This document shows positions 1 to 9,094 of a stretch of 34,562 nucleotides of DNA, one piece after another. The translations under genes and the position numbers were made by a program. The notes beneath the pieces were generated by a model. It was not told the DNA's origin and ran no database searches. It worked only from the letters and a program-made list of their open reading frames with translations. Source of the stretch: a virus; the IMG/VR virus record IMGVR_UViG_3300020477_000077, positions 1-34,562 of that record; one strand, given 5' to 3'. Every line of letters starts with the position of its first letter. The stretch's first letter is position 1.

Positions 1-1
1 C

Positions 2-3000
2 GGTGTAGGACATGCAGTAGCAAATCAGAAAATGAAATTAAATGCAGCTGGTGTACATGTTTATGCAAACCATACATCTTCATACGCATACTTGTACAGC
101 GGCGGTGTTCAAATAGTATCAGCATCAGTTCAAAGAGCGTTATTTGGATCTACAACAACAATTGGTAATACTTCATATGAACATGTTGAGATAACAGACA
201 CAGCATTAAAATTAAAAGACGGCGGAACGACAAGGGTTACAATGGATTCAACTGGAATTACAATGGGAAATCATATCTCAATTAATTCCTCAGGAAATGC
301 ATCATTCTCTGGTGAGTTAACTATTGGTGCATTAGGGCAGGTTTCAGATGTTGCTTCAGTTTCTTCAAGTGCTGCACAAGCAGCCGCAATAGCATCAGCT
401 GCATCACACGCATCTACTTCTGCAAGTGCTGCACAGACAGCTGCGGAGTCAACTGCGGCAACTTATGTATCTAATACAGAAATTTCAGCTTCAAATCTTG
501 CTGCGTCACACGCAAATGCATCAGCAAGCGCTGCATCTGCATCCGTGGCATCAGGAGTATCTGCAGCATCACAATCATCGGCTGCAAATATAACAACAGC
601 CCAATCAACAGCAACTACAGCTGAATCGAATGCCCAGACAGGAATATCAAATGCTGCAACAGCACAGTCAACTGCAAATACAGCTAATACAAATGCAAGT
701 AATGCACAATCTACAGCTAATACTGCAACAGGATCAGCTAATGATGCTTCTGCATCAGCTGCAAATGCAATTAATAATGCCGCGACAGCTCAATCAGCTA
801 TTGACACAATGGAAACTCAAGTAGTATTAAATTCAGGTGGAATGCATTTAAGGAATAGTTCAGCTGTTAATATAGCATCATACGGAACAACAACTTATTT
901 TTATGATGGAGTAGGCCACGCAGAGGCAAACCAGAAGATGAAATTAAATGCAGCTGGTGTTCATGTATACGCAAATCATACATCGTCTTATGCTTATCTG
1001 TATAATGGTGGACTTCAAATAGTATCAGCATCAGTTCAAAGGGCATTGTTCGGATCGACAGTTTATATTGGTAATACTTCATATGAGCATGTTGAGATAA
1101 CAGATTCTGCATTAAAATTAAAGGATGGTGGGACAACAAGATTAACGATGGACTCAAGCGGTATTGCGATGGGATCACAATTTAGTGTAGATTCATCTGG
1201 TAACGCATCATTTTCCGGAACATTATCAATTGGCAGTCTTCCGTCAGGAACAGTTAGTGCATCAACACAGCTCTCTGGAGATTTTGATTCAGCAGGCAGT
1301 GCTGCATCTGCACAAGCAGCCGCAATAGCATCAGCTGCATCACACGCATCTACTTCTGCAAGTGCGGCGCAAACAGCTGCGGAGTCAACTGCAGCAACTT
1401 ATGTATCTAATACAGAAATTTCAGCTTCAAACTTAGCAGCATCACATGCAAATGCATCCGCAAGTGCAGCTTCAGCTTCAGTGGCATCAGGTGTGTCTGC
1501 AGCTTCACAATCATCAGCTGCCAATATAACTACAGCTCAAAATGCGGCAAACAGCGCACAGTCGACTGCAAACACAGCTACGGGATCTGCAAATGATGCG
1601 TCCTCATCAGCTGCAAGTGCAATTAATAATGCGGCGACAGCACAATCAGCCATAGATACAATGGAGACGCAGGTCGTACTTGATTCAGGCGGAATGGAGT
1701 TACGTAATGCTTCAAATCAAAAAGTTGCTAAGTATGGAACAACAACATATTTTTATGACGGAACAGCATCAGAAAATGTAAAATTACAGTTACAAGCTGC
1801 AGGTGTAAAGGCATTTGGCGCAACTGCTGCAGGTGCACATGACGCAAATACGTACTCTTATGTCTATAGTGAAGGAATGCAAGTTGTATCTGCATCAACA
1901 CAGGTTGGTCTCTTTGGGTCGAATACTGTAATAGGACCAGTTGGTGCAGGACTTAGTAATGTTAGAATTTATAACGGTGTACTTGCATTTAGAAATAATG
2001 CAACTGTAAAGATGCAGATAGATGCAACAGGCGCAATATCTGCTAGTGGTTGGATGATTGATGCTCAAGGAGGTTTTACAGCAAGTAATGCAGACTTATC
2101 AGGCAAGGTAACTGCTACATCTGGTCAAATAGCAAAATGGTCAATAATGAGTCAGGCAATGAGTTCAAGCGCTGGTGCAGGTTTGGCATTTGCAGTAGCA
2201 GATCCTGATACAAACCCTGCTAATGAATTTAATATTGATGAGGACGGCGCACTAGGTATTGTCTTTAATGCGTATAGAAATCCTGCAGGATCAGTTTTCA
2301 CAAAGAACACATCAAATATGGATCTAGAGAATACATCTGATTATCCAAATATTTGGGTAATGGGATCTGCAACAGATAATCAAAATGTACTCTTTAGGGT
2401 TGGAGATTCTAGCAATTATCTGAGATCTGATCAATCTGGCTTTGCAATTAGTTCATCAAAATTTCATGTAGCAACAACTGGCAATGTTACAATGAATGAT
2501 GTCACTGCTTCAAATATAAATGCTAGTGGTAAGATAACAGCAACCACTGGTACAATAGGTGGATTTGTTATTACAGGTACCGCGATGGGATCCTCAGCAG
2601 GAAATTTTATATTAAGTGGATCAGCAGGGATAATGAGACTTGGTGGAGGCTTATCAGGAGGCGCAAATTCAATAGTCATACTTAACGCAGCATCAACAGG
2701 AACAGACTCATATAGAATTACTGTAGGTAGTGCAACAGAAAAGACAGCACCATTTAGAGTCAGCGGCTCAGGAAAAATGTTTGCAACAGATGCTGAAATA
2801 ACTGGTAAGATTACGGCTACAAGTGGTGAAATTGGTGGTTTTGGGATAAGTTCTGCTACAATTAGTAGTTCTAATAATAATATAATATTAAGAGATAATG
2901 GCCAATTGACTGGTTCTGCTTTACTTTTTAATAACTCAATATCAACAGGAACATCCAAATTTTCAGTGACTGGCGGTGGTACACCCTTTGCACAATTTGG

Positions 3001-4837
3001 AAACGTAGTACCAATAGCGACTGGAGGCTCTGGCCGTGGTTTATATATGTCTGGATCAACAACAGTAAATATTCACAATGCTGACGTCCATAATGGGTGG
3101 TTTCTATCAGAGTATGAAATGTACTTTGGCATGCCACCACAAGGTTCATATGAAAAAACTATCTATGATACTGTAGGTCATCAATTAGGCTCCCAAGCGG
3201 ATGAGGGGAGTCATGCTATAATAACGTATAGCAACGACCTATTTGTAGGTTGTATAGGTACAGGTTCTAATTCAACATATACTACGCCACTTATAAAATT
3301 TAGGGCACACGGAGCTAGTTCTTATGATGGAACAATTATGTTTCTAAAAGCAGGCACAGAAGGTAATGCTACAAAGCAATGGATGAATATGAATGCGAAT
3401 GGTATAGTAATAAATGAAAATAGTGAAGCTACGCATGATGTTAGAATGGAAAGTGATAGTAATACCCATATGTTTTTTCTTGATTCTGGTGCTAATGTAA
3501 TCGGTCTCAATAAAAGTGATCCAGCTTATACATTAGATGTTACAGGTGACATACGAGTATCAGATGATTTGTTTGTAAATGATTTTGCCAGAATAGATGC
3601 CCTTAGGGTTGGAACAACGACTACAGATCCTGGTGATGGCAATCTTTATGTTGAAGGTTGGTTAAGGGTAAACGGAGATTTAGATGTAAATGGAGATATT
3701 GTTGGTGATGATAGTACAGATATAACAAATATAAACCAGATCTATTGTGATAATGTTATTCATGATGGTGATACTGACACAGCTATCAATTTTGGCGCTG
3801 ATAAGATACAGCTTGAAGCAGGTGGTACAACTATAGCTGCAATGAATGCTACTGATTTCTTTGTAAAGACAGATTTTTATGTAACAGCAGATGATCTTTC
3901 AGATGGATCATATACAGTAACTGATGCCATTAGGCTACACAATAATAGTAGCAATAATTATTTCGATTTTAATGGTGGTCATCTTTATATAAGAGATAAT
4001 GGCAATACAGCTTTTTTTATTGAAGATACTACTAAAGATGTGGGTATTGGTTCAACAAGCCCAACAGCTAGACTACACGTAGCTGATTCTGATCCAAACC
4101 AGCATGTCCTGAAAGCTGTTGGAGCCGGTAGTACAAATATGCCACTTGTAAAATTTAATCATAGTGAACCCGACCTAGATACCAATGATATAATTTTAGA
4201 TTTAGATTTTGATGATGACACTAGCATTGAATCAGACAATTATTTTATATATTTTCAAAACCAAGATGGTGGTGTTGGAAGCATAAATAATGAAATAACA
4301 TATAATACTTTTACTGGAGCTCATATTTCCCAAAGACCAAGTGGTTCAGATTTTTCTGATTGGAAAACTGGAATGATTGTAAAATCTACTGGTGAAATTC
4401 TACAACCGCCAAATAGCTTAAGCGGAAGTATATCAATGGCATGGCCAGTTGTTGAAAGAACTACATCTCAAAAAGATAAAGCAGTTATGGGTGTTTTTAC
4501 GACAATAAATTCTGCGCCAGTAGAACATCCAAACTATACAACTAGTTCAAAGGATGTTGGAAGAATGGCAGGGTTGGATGATAATGCACCACAGATCAAC
4601 TATAATTCAATTGGTGAGGGAAAAATACTGGTAACAGATACAAATGGAAATATAGAAACGGGTGATTATATTTGTTCATCAGCTAGAACTGGACACGGAG
4701 AAAAGCAAGATGATGATTTATTACACAATTACACAGTGGCAAAAGCTACACAACCTTATAATTTTGCATCAGCTAGCGTTGATGCTGATTTAGGGTATAA
4801 ATCTGTATTGATTGCTTGTACTTATCATTGCGGATAA
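2..4837 (+). CDS. Giant tail-fibre / virion adhesin, 5'-truncated by window edge
   Basis: The reading frame is open from base 2. The ten codons before the first ATG (32) encode GVGHAVANQK, which matches GVGHAEANQK in the second internal repeat, so the ATG at 32 is internal and the true start lies upstream. About 1611 residues are visible. Counting from the ATG at 32, residues ~1-250 and ~303-545 are two copies of one unit: a beta-rich block (AAGVHVYANHTSSYAYLY) followed by an Ala/Ser/Thr-rich stretch that looks like a trimeric coiled-coil shaft. A third, divergent beta block starts near base 1694. Next come repeats of the type GKITATTGTIGGF and GKITATSGEIGGF. The C-terminus (last ~190 residues: NGNIETGDYICSS, GHGEKQDDDLLHNY, terminal ACTYHCG) resembles the end domain of other marine phage fibres. 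Role inferred: host recognition on the virion. Exact fibre type unknown. Confidence 0.85.
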   Translation, partial: GVGHAVANQKMKLNAAGVHVYANHTSSYAYLYSGGVQIVSASVQRALFGSTTTIGNTSYEHVEITDTALKLKDGGTTRVTMDSTGITMGNHISINSSGNASFSGELTIGALGQVSDVASVSSSAAQAAAIASAASHASTSASAAQTAAESTAATYVSNTEISASNLAASHANASASAASASVASGVSAASQSSAANITTAQSTATTAESNAQTGISNAATAQSTANTANTNASNAQSTANTATGSANDASASAANAINNAATAQSAIDTMETQVVLNSGGMHLRNSSAVNIASYGTTTYFYDGVGHAEANQKMKLNAAGVHVYANHTSSYAYLYNGGLQIVSASVQRALFGSTVYIGNTSYEHVEITDSALKLKDGGTTRLTMDSSGIAMGSQFSVDSSGNASFSGTLSIGSLPSGTVSASTQLSGDFDSAGSAASAQAAAIASAASHASTSASAAQTAAESTAATYVSNTEISASNLAASHANASASAASASVASGVSAASQSSAANITTAQNAANSAQSTANTATGSANDASSSAASAINNAATAQSAIDTMETQVVLDSGGMELRNASNQKVAKYGTTTYFYDGTASENVKLQLQAAGVKAFGATAAGAHDANTYSYVYSEGMQVVSASTQVGLFGSNTVIGPVGAGLSNVRIYNGVLAFRNNATVKMQIDATGAISASGWMIDAQGGFTASNADLSGKVTATSGQIAKWSIMSQAMSSSAGAGLAFAVADPDTNPANEFNIDEDGALGIVFNAYRNPAGSVFTKNTSNMDLENTSDYPNIWVMGSATDNQNVLFRVGDSSNYLRSDQSGFAISSSKFHVATTGNVTMNDVTASNINASGKITATTGTIGGFVITGTAMGSSAGNFILSGSAGIMRLGGGLSGGANSIVILNAASTGTDSYRITVGSATEKTAPFRVSGSGKMFATDAEITGKITATSGEIGGFGISSATISSSNNNIILRDNGQLTGSALLFNNSISTGTSKFSVTGGGTPFAQFGNVVPIATGGSGRGLYMSGSTTVNIHNADVHNGWFLSEYEMYFGMPPQGSYEKTIYDTVGHQLGSQADEGSHAIITYSNDLFVGCIGTGSNSTYTTPLIKFRAHGASSYDGTIMFLKAGTEGNATKQWMNMNANGIVINENSEATHDVRMESDSNTHMFFLDSGANVIGLNKSDPAYTLDVTGDIRVSDDLFVNDFARIDALRVGTTTTDPGDGNLYVEGWLRVNGDLDVNGDIVGDDSTDITNINQIYCDNVIHDGDTDTAINFGADKIQLEAGGTTIAAMNATDFFVKTDFYVTADDLSDGSYTVTDAIRLHNNSSNNYFDFNGGHLYIRDNGNTAFFIEDTTKDVGIGSTSPTARLHVADSDPNQHVLKAVGAGSTNMPLVKFNHSEPDLDTNDIILDLDFDDDTSIESDNYFIYFQNQDGGVGSINNEITYNTFTGAHISQRPSGSDFSDWKTGMIVKSTGEILQPPNSLSGSISMAWPVVERTTSQKDKAVMGVFTTINSAPVEHPNYTTSSKDVGRMAGLDDNAPQINYNSIGEGKILVTDTNGNIETGDYICSSARTGHGEKQDDDLLHNYTVAKATQPYNFASASVDADLGYKSVLIACTYHCG
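374..1365 (+). repeat. Two-copy internal duplication inside the fibre gene
   Basis: The Ala-rich shaft is present twice at DNA level. Bases 374-429 and 1310-1365 are identical over 56 bases, and similarity continues beyond this with scattered, mostly silent changes. The preceding beta block is also duplicated (ATG at 32 matches ATG at 938, offset 906 nt). The offset rises to 936 nt in the shaft because copy 2 has a 30-nt insertion before it. Only scattered silent changes separate the copies, which suggests a fairly recent duplication or ongoing gene conversion. Confidence 0.85.
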
Positions 4838-4858
4838 TTAATAAAAAGGAGAAAAATA

Positions 4859-5335
4859 ATGAAAATAACTTTTGATGAGATAATAGAGGTAGTTCTACAT
4901 CACGAGGGTGGTTATGTAAATGACCCTAAAGATCCCGGTGGTGAGACTAATTTTGGTATTTCTAAACGAGCGTACCCAGATGTTGATATGAAAACTCTCA
5001 CTAAAGAGGGCGCAAAAGATATTTATAAAAGAGATTATTGGGATAAATACAAATGCGAAGATCTCCCAAAAGATCTACGTCACATTTATTTTGATATGTG
5101 TGTAAATATGGGTGCTGGACGTGCTACAAAAATTATGCAACAGACAGCAAACGCTAAAGGAGCGAATCTAAAAGTCGATGGTTACATCGGACCCAAAACA
5201 ATCTCGGCACTAAGCGGTGTAGAACTTGAAAGAGTTCGAGCATATAGAGTAAAGTATTATGTAAATTTGGTTGAACGTAAACCAAGCTTAGAAAAATTTT
5301 ACTTTGGATGGTTTAGAAGAAGCTTAGAAGTCTAA
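4859..5335 (+). CDS. GH108-type lysozyme (N-acetylmuramidase endolysin)
   Basis: This 158-residue protein would cut the glycan backbone of peptidoglycan at lysis. The N-terminus has the glycosyl hydrolase 108 signature HHEGGYVNDPKDPGGETNFG, with E16 of EGGY as the expected catalytic acid. The C-terminal part (from about residue 103: VDGYIGPKTISAL) matches the peptidoglycan-binding-3 half normally paired with GH108. Length is typical of the family. No signal peptide or membrane segment is seen, so export would need a holin, which I did not find here. The start is well supported by AAGGAG at 4846-4851. It follows the fibre gene by 21 nt. T4's own lysozyme (gene e, GH24) is a different family. 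Confidence 0.92.
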   Translation: MKITFDEIIEVVLHHEGGYVNDPKDPGGETNFGISKRAYPDVDMKTLTKEGAKDIYKRDYWDKYKCEDLPKDLRHIYFDMCVNMGAGRATKIMQQTANAKGANLKVDGYIGPKTISALSGVELERVRAYRVKYYVNLVERKPSLEKFYFGWFRRSLEV

Positions 5336-5345
5336 GGAGACTATA

Positions 5346-5393
5346 TTGATAATTTTTAAAAAAGTCCTTTACTTTTACGAAAAAAAGTATTAG
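5346..5393 (+). other. Possible 15-codon leader ORF with overlapping hairpin
   Basis: A TTG codon at 5346 sits 6 nt after AAGGAG (5334-5339) and opens a 15-codon frame ending with TAG at 5391-5393, 12 nt before the next gene. A 7-bp stem (TACTTTT 5370-5376 with AAAAGTA 5383-5389) overlaps its 3' half. The next gene has almost no Shine-Dalgarno sequence of its own, so translational coupling is conceivable. The frame is short enough to be chance. Confidence 0.2.
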
Positions 5394-5405
5394 ATTCTAT
5401 ATAAG

Positions 5406-8400
5406 ATGAAGAGACTGTATAAAAATATTGCATATGAAGCCATGTATGGTGAAGGTTGTATTGTGCTAGATAATGAACTAGTCAAACAGTATATTGACGA
5501 GTCTGAGAGAATTAGCGAAGGCAGTCAAGTACAGGGTGTATATTCAGATGAAGGATTGTATGATTTTTTCGCTAGCTTTCGTGACTATAGAAGAGTTACA
5601 AAATTAAAAGCTACACAAGTTATAGGATGGCCAGTTGTAGAATACTTACTGGACAAAAAGGCTTCTGATCCGTTCTATGAACTAGGTATGATGGAAGATG
5701 ATGGCTCTGGAATGAAAGGACGTGCAGATTCTGTCTCCTATGGGGGCGCTGTTATTATGGGTGATGAAAATCCATTAGCGTCAGATAGAAAATATATGAA
5801 AGAGATGGAAAATATCATATCAGAGTTAGGCTGGGAAATTATAAAATGGATGGGTGTTGGCCCAAATAGAAAAAGTCAAGTTATTGTTATACCTTCATAC
5901 AAGCTAGGTGAAGAACCTGGAAAATTAAATGAAGATGTAGTAATATTAGTCGAGTTTAAAGAAGAGTTTGGAGCACCTGCAGGATTATTACCGTCACCAA
6001 GCAGAAAAGAAATTGAAAAAGCTAAGAAGAGAAAAGATAAGTCAATATACGCAGAAAAAGAAAATAAGATTGATAAATTAATTGCAATATACCCAGGAAG
6101 ATTCCAACCCTTTGGCCCACATCACAAAGAACAATATAAGTTTTTAAAGAAAAGATTTGATACAGTTTACGTAGTGACAAGTAATAAATCAGGTGGAAGC
6201 AGACATCCAATGAATTTTTCTCAAAAAAAGAGACACATGCAGAAGATGGGAATACCTGGAAGCGCTATTAAAATGGAAAACCAACCGTACATTCCAAAGG
6301 GAATTCTAAATAAAGAGAATGGTGACACAACAGCAGTGATATTTGCAGTTGGTGAAAAAGATGAAGGAAGACTATCAGGCGGAAAATACTTTAAGCAATA
6401 CAGACAAAATTATAATAGGTTAGAGGGATTCGATCACCACGGTTATACACTAAAATTACCGCACACAAGTATCAGGGTTGGAGGTATGGAATTAAGTGGA
6501 ACAACTATGCGTAAGTTACTTGGCTCTGATAAATTTGATATTAAATCAAAACAAAAATTTTTCAAAAGCATGTTTGGATATTTTGATCAAAAAACATTTA
6601 ATAATTTTGTAAAATCTTTTAAAGAAGAAATTAAATTAGATGTAGAAATTGGTGATACAATATTAGTAGGAAGATTTAAAAATAAAAGAATGGTTGTAAA
6701 AGATATTGGTGTTGATAAACACGGTATGCCAACTATTAACGGAAGAAAAGTTACAACATTTAGATATACAAAAGATCCTAATGCATTTAATGAATCATTC
6801 ACTGCAGTCAATAATGATACAGGAAATACTTCTATATTCGATACAGAAGATGCAAGAGACGCTGCAATAAAAAAAGGAACCCATTCTAAAGTGAAGGCTA
6901 AAAAGCCAAAAATTAAAATGCCAAAATTTACAATGCCTAAGATGCCTTCTATAGCAGATAAAATGAAAAAAGACGCAGAAAGAAAAAGGAAGTATGGTGG
7001 AAAGAAAAGAGAACAAAATATAGTTGATGGTGTTGACACAATCAGAGATGAAGATGATTTAGATCATTTTAAACATCAGTTTCTGAAAGAAGGCGATACA
7101 GTAGCGGACATGGATGAGTATGAAAAGCGTGTAGCTGAACAGTATAGAAAACAAAAAGAAAGTATGCCCGAAGAGGAACGTAGACAATTAGAAGATGATG
7201 CTAAGAGTTGGAAACAGCATGGAGGTTATGAAGCTATACAAATTGCAATAAGAGATGGTGATATTACTGAGCAAGATATACTTGACAGAAATGAAAGAAT
7301 GAGTGAAACTGCACATGAAAGCGTAGTGACTGTTGAACAACCTATAGAGCGTGGAATATCAATCCCAGCAGAAGATGCAGATGCATTTTTAGAACGATTT
7401 GTAGAAGGTGAAATTGTTGAAATACCAGATGAAAAAGGGCATGGTTCTAGTGGATTTAGTTTGAGTTCAGATACTGCTAGATTTTTTAGCAGGGCAGAAA
7501 AAGATAATGAAACAGACGACGTTTCTATTCTTATACGTATACAACCAAATGAAAAGGGTGAAATGAGAGGTTTGTATATAGACGGAGAAGACGCAGAGTT
7601 TAGTAGTGAAATGGAAATAATACGTAGCTCTAAATCTAAAGCAAAGGTAATATCAGTAGAGCGAGTAAAATATCCAAACGGTAAAATGGTAATTATAATA
7701 ACGCTACAAGAACCAGATAATTTAACAGAGTCTGATTCTTTTATCGGAAAGATGCTAGCACAGCAAGAAGATGATACACTCTCTAAAAAATATTTAGAAG
7801 GACCATTAAATCCAAGACCAAAAAATTTAACAAAAGAAAATAAAAAGGAGTTATTGCTTATGGGAGGAGCCTACGGACACATGGCACACCCGTTTGATGA
7901 TTACGCATTGACCTTCGGAGAACTGAAGGAAATAATAGACTTAGGGTTACAGGGTAAATTAGACAAAGAAGAATCTGTCACAGAAAAATTAGATGGACAA
8001 AATATAATGATTTCGTGTATAGATGGTATTGCAAAAGCAGCTAGAAATAAAGGTGATTTAAAATCTGGTGGTATGAATTTAAAAGGAGTTAAAGCTAAAT
8101 TCGCAAATCATTTACCAAGTGTTCGAGATGCATTTGTATTCTCTATGAAGGATATTGCTTCTTCTGTTGAGAGAATGTCTAAAAAAGATCAAGAAGCTCT
8201 ATTTGCAAATGGAAAAAATTGGGCAAATATAGAGATAATTTATCCAGGAAATAAGAATGTAATAGACTATGATGGGCCTGCAACAATAGTTTTTCACGGA
8301 ATACTAAAATATAATCAGGCTTGGGTACCTTCTGGAATGGTAAAATCTGGTGGCGCAAAATTATCTGCAATTATTAATGCTGTTAATAAAGGCATTAAGA

Positions 8401-9092
8401 CAAAATTCGCTTTTAAAGGTCCAAATGTGCTAAAATTGCATAAAGTAAAAGACTACACTGCTACCAAGTCAAAATATATTAGCTCTTTGAATAAGTTGCA
8501 GAATATATATAGATTAAAGGATAGCGATGAGCTATCGTTATGGCATCAACACTTTTGGTTAGAATACATATTAGCTGGAGCAAACTCAACGGATTACAGA
8601 AGTATTCCGGACAATGTTTTATACCCACTCATGAAAAGATGGGCATTCTCAGATAAGTCATATAAGATGACAGAAATTAACAAATTAAAGACTGATCATC
8701 CCAATTTCGTTGACTGGGTAAGAACAACAGAAAAATTAGATCATGCTGGTATGTTAAAAGCTAATATGGCACCATTTGAAGAAATATTTTTTGGTGTAGG
8801 AGCTGAGATATTAGCAAACGCAAGCAATTATCTATCAGTAAACCCATCACACACATCACAAAAATTAAGAAATGATTTAGAGGCAGCAGCAAAAGCATTA
8901 AGATCAAAGAAAGATTTTTCCAACATAGGCAAATTAAAAGCGCAACTTAGAAAGTTAAAAGCAATGCCAAGTATTAGTAAGGCTGCACCAACTGAAGGAT
9001 TAGTTTTCAAATACAAAGGAAAAGTATTTAAATTTACAGGTTTCTTTGCACCAATTAATCAAATTTTAGGTTTACAAAAATTTAGTAGGTAA
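5406..9092 (+). CDS. Multidomain NMNAT-like / ADP-ribosyltransferase-like / ligase-like protein
   Basis: This is a 1228-residue protein. Residues 1-220 are unrecognised. Residues ~224-400 form a HIGH-superfamily nucleotidyltransferase (NMNAT/cytidylyltransferase-like), with GRFQPFGPHH at 231-240 and SGTTMRK at 364-370, equivalent to the ISSTxxR motif. Residues ~495-540 are Lys-rich (PKIKMPKFTMPKMPS). Residues ~640-770 fit the R-S-E pattern of ADP-ribosyltransferases: R649 in IERGISIP, GFSLSSD at 683-689, and E735-M-E737. Residues ~790-1228 carry covalent nucleotidyltransferase (DNA/RNA ligase) motifs: K861-L-D-G864 (motif I), R880, E943 in a motif-III-like strand, EGLVFK at 1197-1202 (motif IV) and KVFKF at 1206-1210 (motif V). 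The individual domains are recognised from motifs; substrates are unknown. NAD+ synthesis, protein or RNA modification, or nucleic-acid repair are all possible. The start has a poor ribosome binding site. Confidence 0.75.
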   Translation: MKRLYKNIAYEAMYGEGCIVLDNELVKQYIDESERISEGSQVQGVYSDEGLYDFFASFRDYRRVTKLKATQVIGWPVVEYLLDKKASDPFYELGMMEDDGSGMKGRADSVSYGGAVIMGDENPLASDRKYMKEMENIISELGWEIIKWMGVGPNRKSQVIVIPSYKLGEEPGKLNEDVVILVEFKEEFGAPAGLLPSPSRKEIEKAKKRKDKSIYAEKENKIDKLIAIYPGRFQPFGPHHKEQYKFLKKRFDTVYVVTSNKSGGSRHPMNFSQKKRHMQKMGIPGSAIKMENQPYIPKGILNKENGDTTAVIFAVGEKDEGRLSGGKYFKQYRQNYNRLEGFDHHGYTLKLPHTSIRVGGMELSGTTMRKLLGSDKFDIKSKQKFFKSMFGYFDQKTFNNFVKSFKEEIKLDVEIGDTILVGRFKNKRMVVKDIGVDKHGMPTINGRKVTTFRYTKDPNAFNESFTAVNNDTGNTSIFDTEDARDAAIKKGTHSKVKAKKPKIKMPKFTMPKMPSIADKMKKDAERKRKYGGKKREQNIVDGVDTIRDEDDLDHFKHQFLKEGDTVADMDEYEKRVAEQYRKQKESMPEEERRQLEDDAKSWKQHGGYEAIQIAIRDGDITEQDILDRNERMSETAHESVVTVEQPIERGISIPAEDADAFLERFVEGEIVEIPDEKGHGSSGFSLSSDTARFFSRAEKDNETDDVSILIRIQPNEKGEMRGLYIDGEDAEFSSEMEIIRSSKSKAKVISVERVKYPNGKMVIIITLQEPDNLTESDSFIGKMLAQQEDDTLSKKYLEGPLNPRPKNLTKENKKELLLMGGAYGHMAHPFDDYALTFGELKEIIDLGLQGKLDKEESVTEKLDGQNIMISCIDGIAKAARNKGDLKSGGMNLKGVKAKFANHLPSVRDAFVFSMKDIASSVERMSKKDQEALFANGKNWANIEIIYPGNKNVIDYDGPATIVFHGILKYNQAWVPSGMVKSGGAKLSAIINAVNKGIKTKFAFKGPNVLKLHKVKDYTATKSKYISSLNKLQNIYRLKDSDELSLWHQHFWLEYILAGANSTDYRSIPDNVLYPLMKRWAFSDKSYKMTEINKLKTDHPNFVDWVRTTEKLDHAGMLKANMAPFEEIFFGVGAEILANASNYLSVNPSHTSQKLRNDLEAAAKALRSKKDFSNIGKLKAQLRKLKAMPSISKAAPTEGLVFKYKGKVFKFTGFFAPINQILGLQKFSR

Positions 9093-9094
9093 TT

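Noticed and set aside
32-34. ATG at 32 as the true start of the first fibre gene
   Set aside because: The upstream codons match the internal repeat, so the coding frame clearly continues beyond the window edge.
630-1178. Overlapping open frames at 630-824 (+) and 867-1178 (-)
   Set aside because: They lie inside the continuous fibre frame, have Gln- or Leu-rich compositions typical of reading repeats in another frame, and lack ribosome binding sites.
2464-3510. Minus-strand frames at 2464-2958, 2928-3149 and 3322-3510
   Set aside because: Opposite-strand shadows of fibre repeats, without start signals or recognisable motifs.
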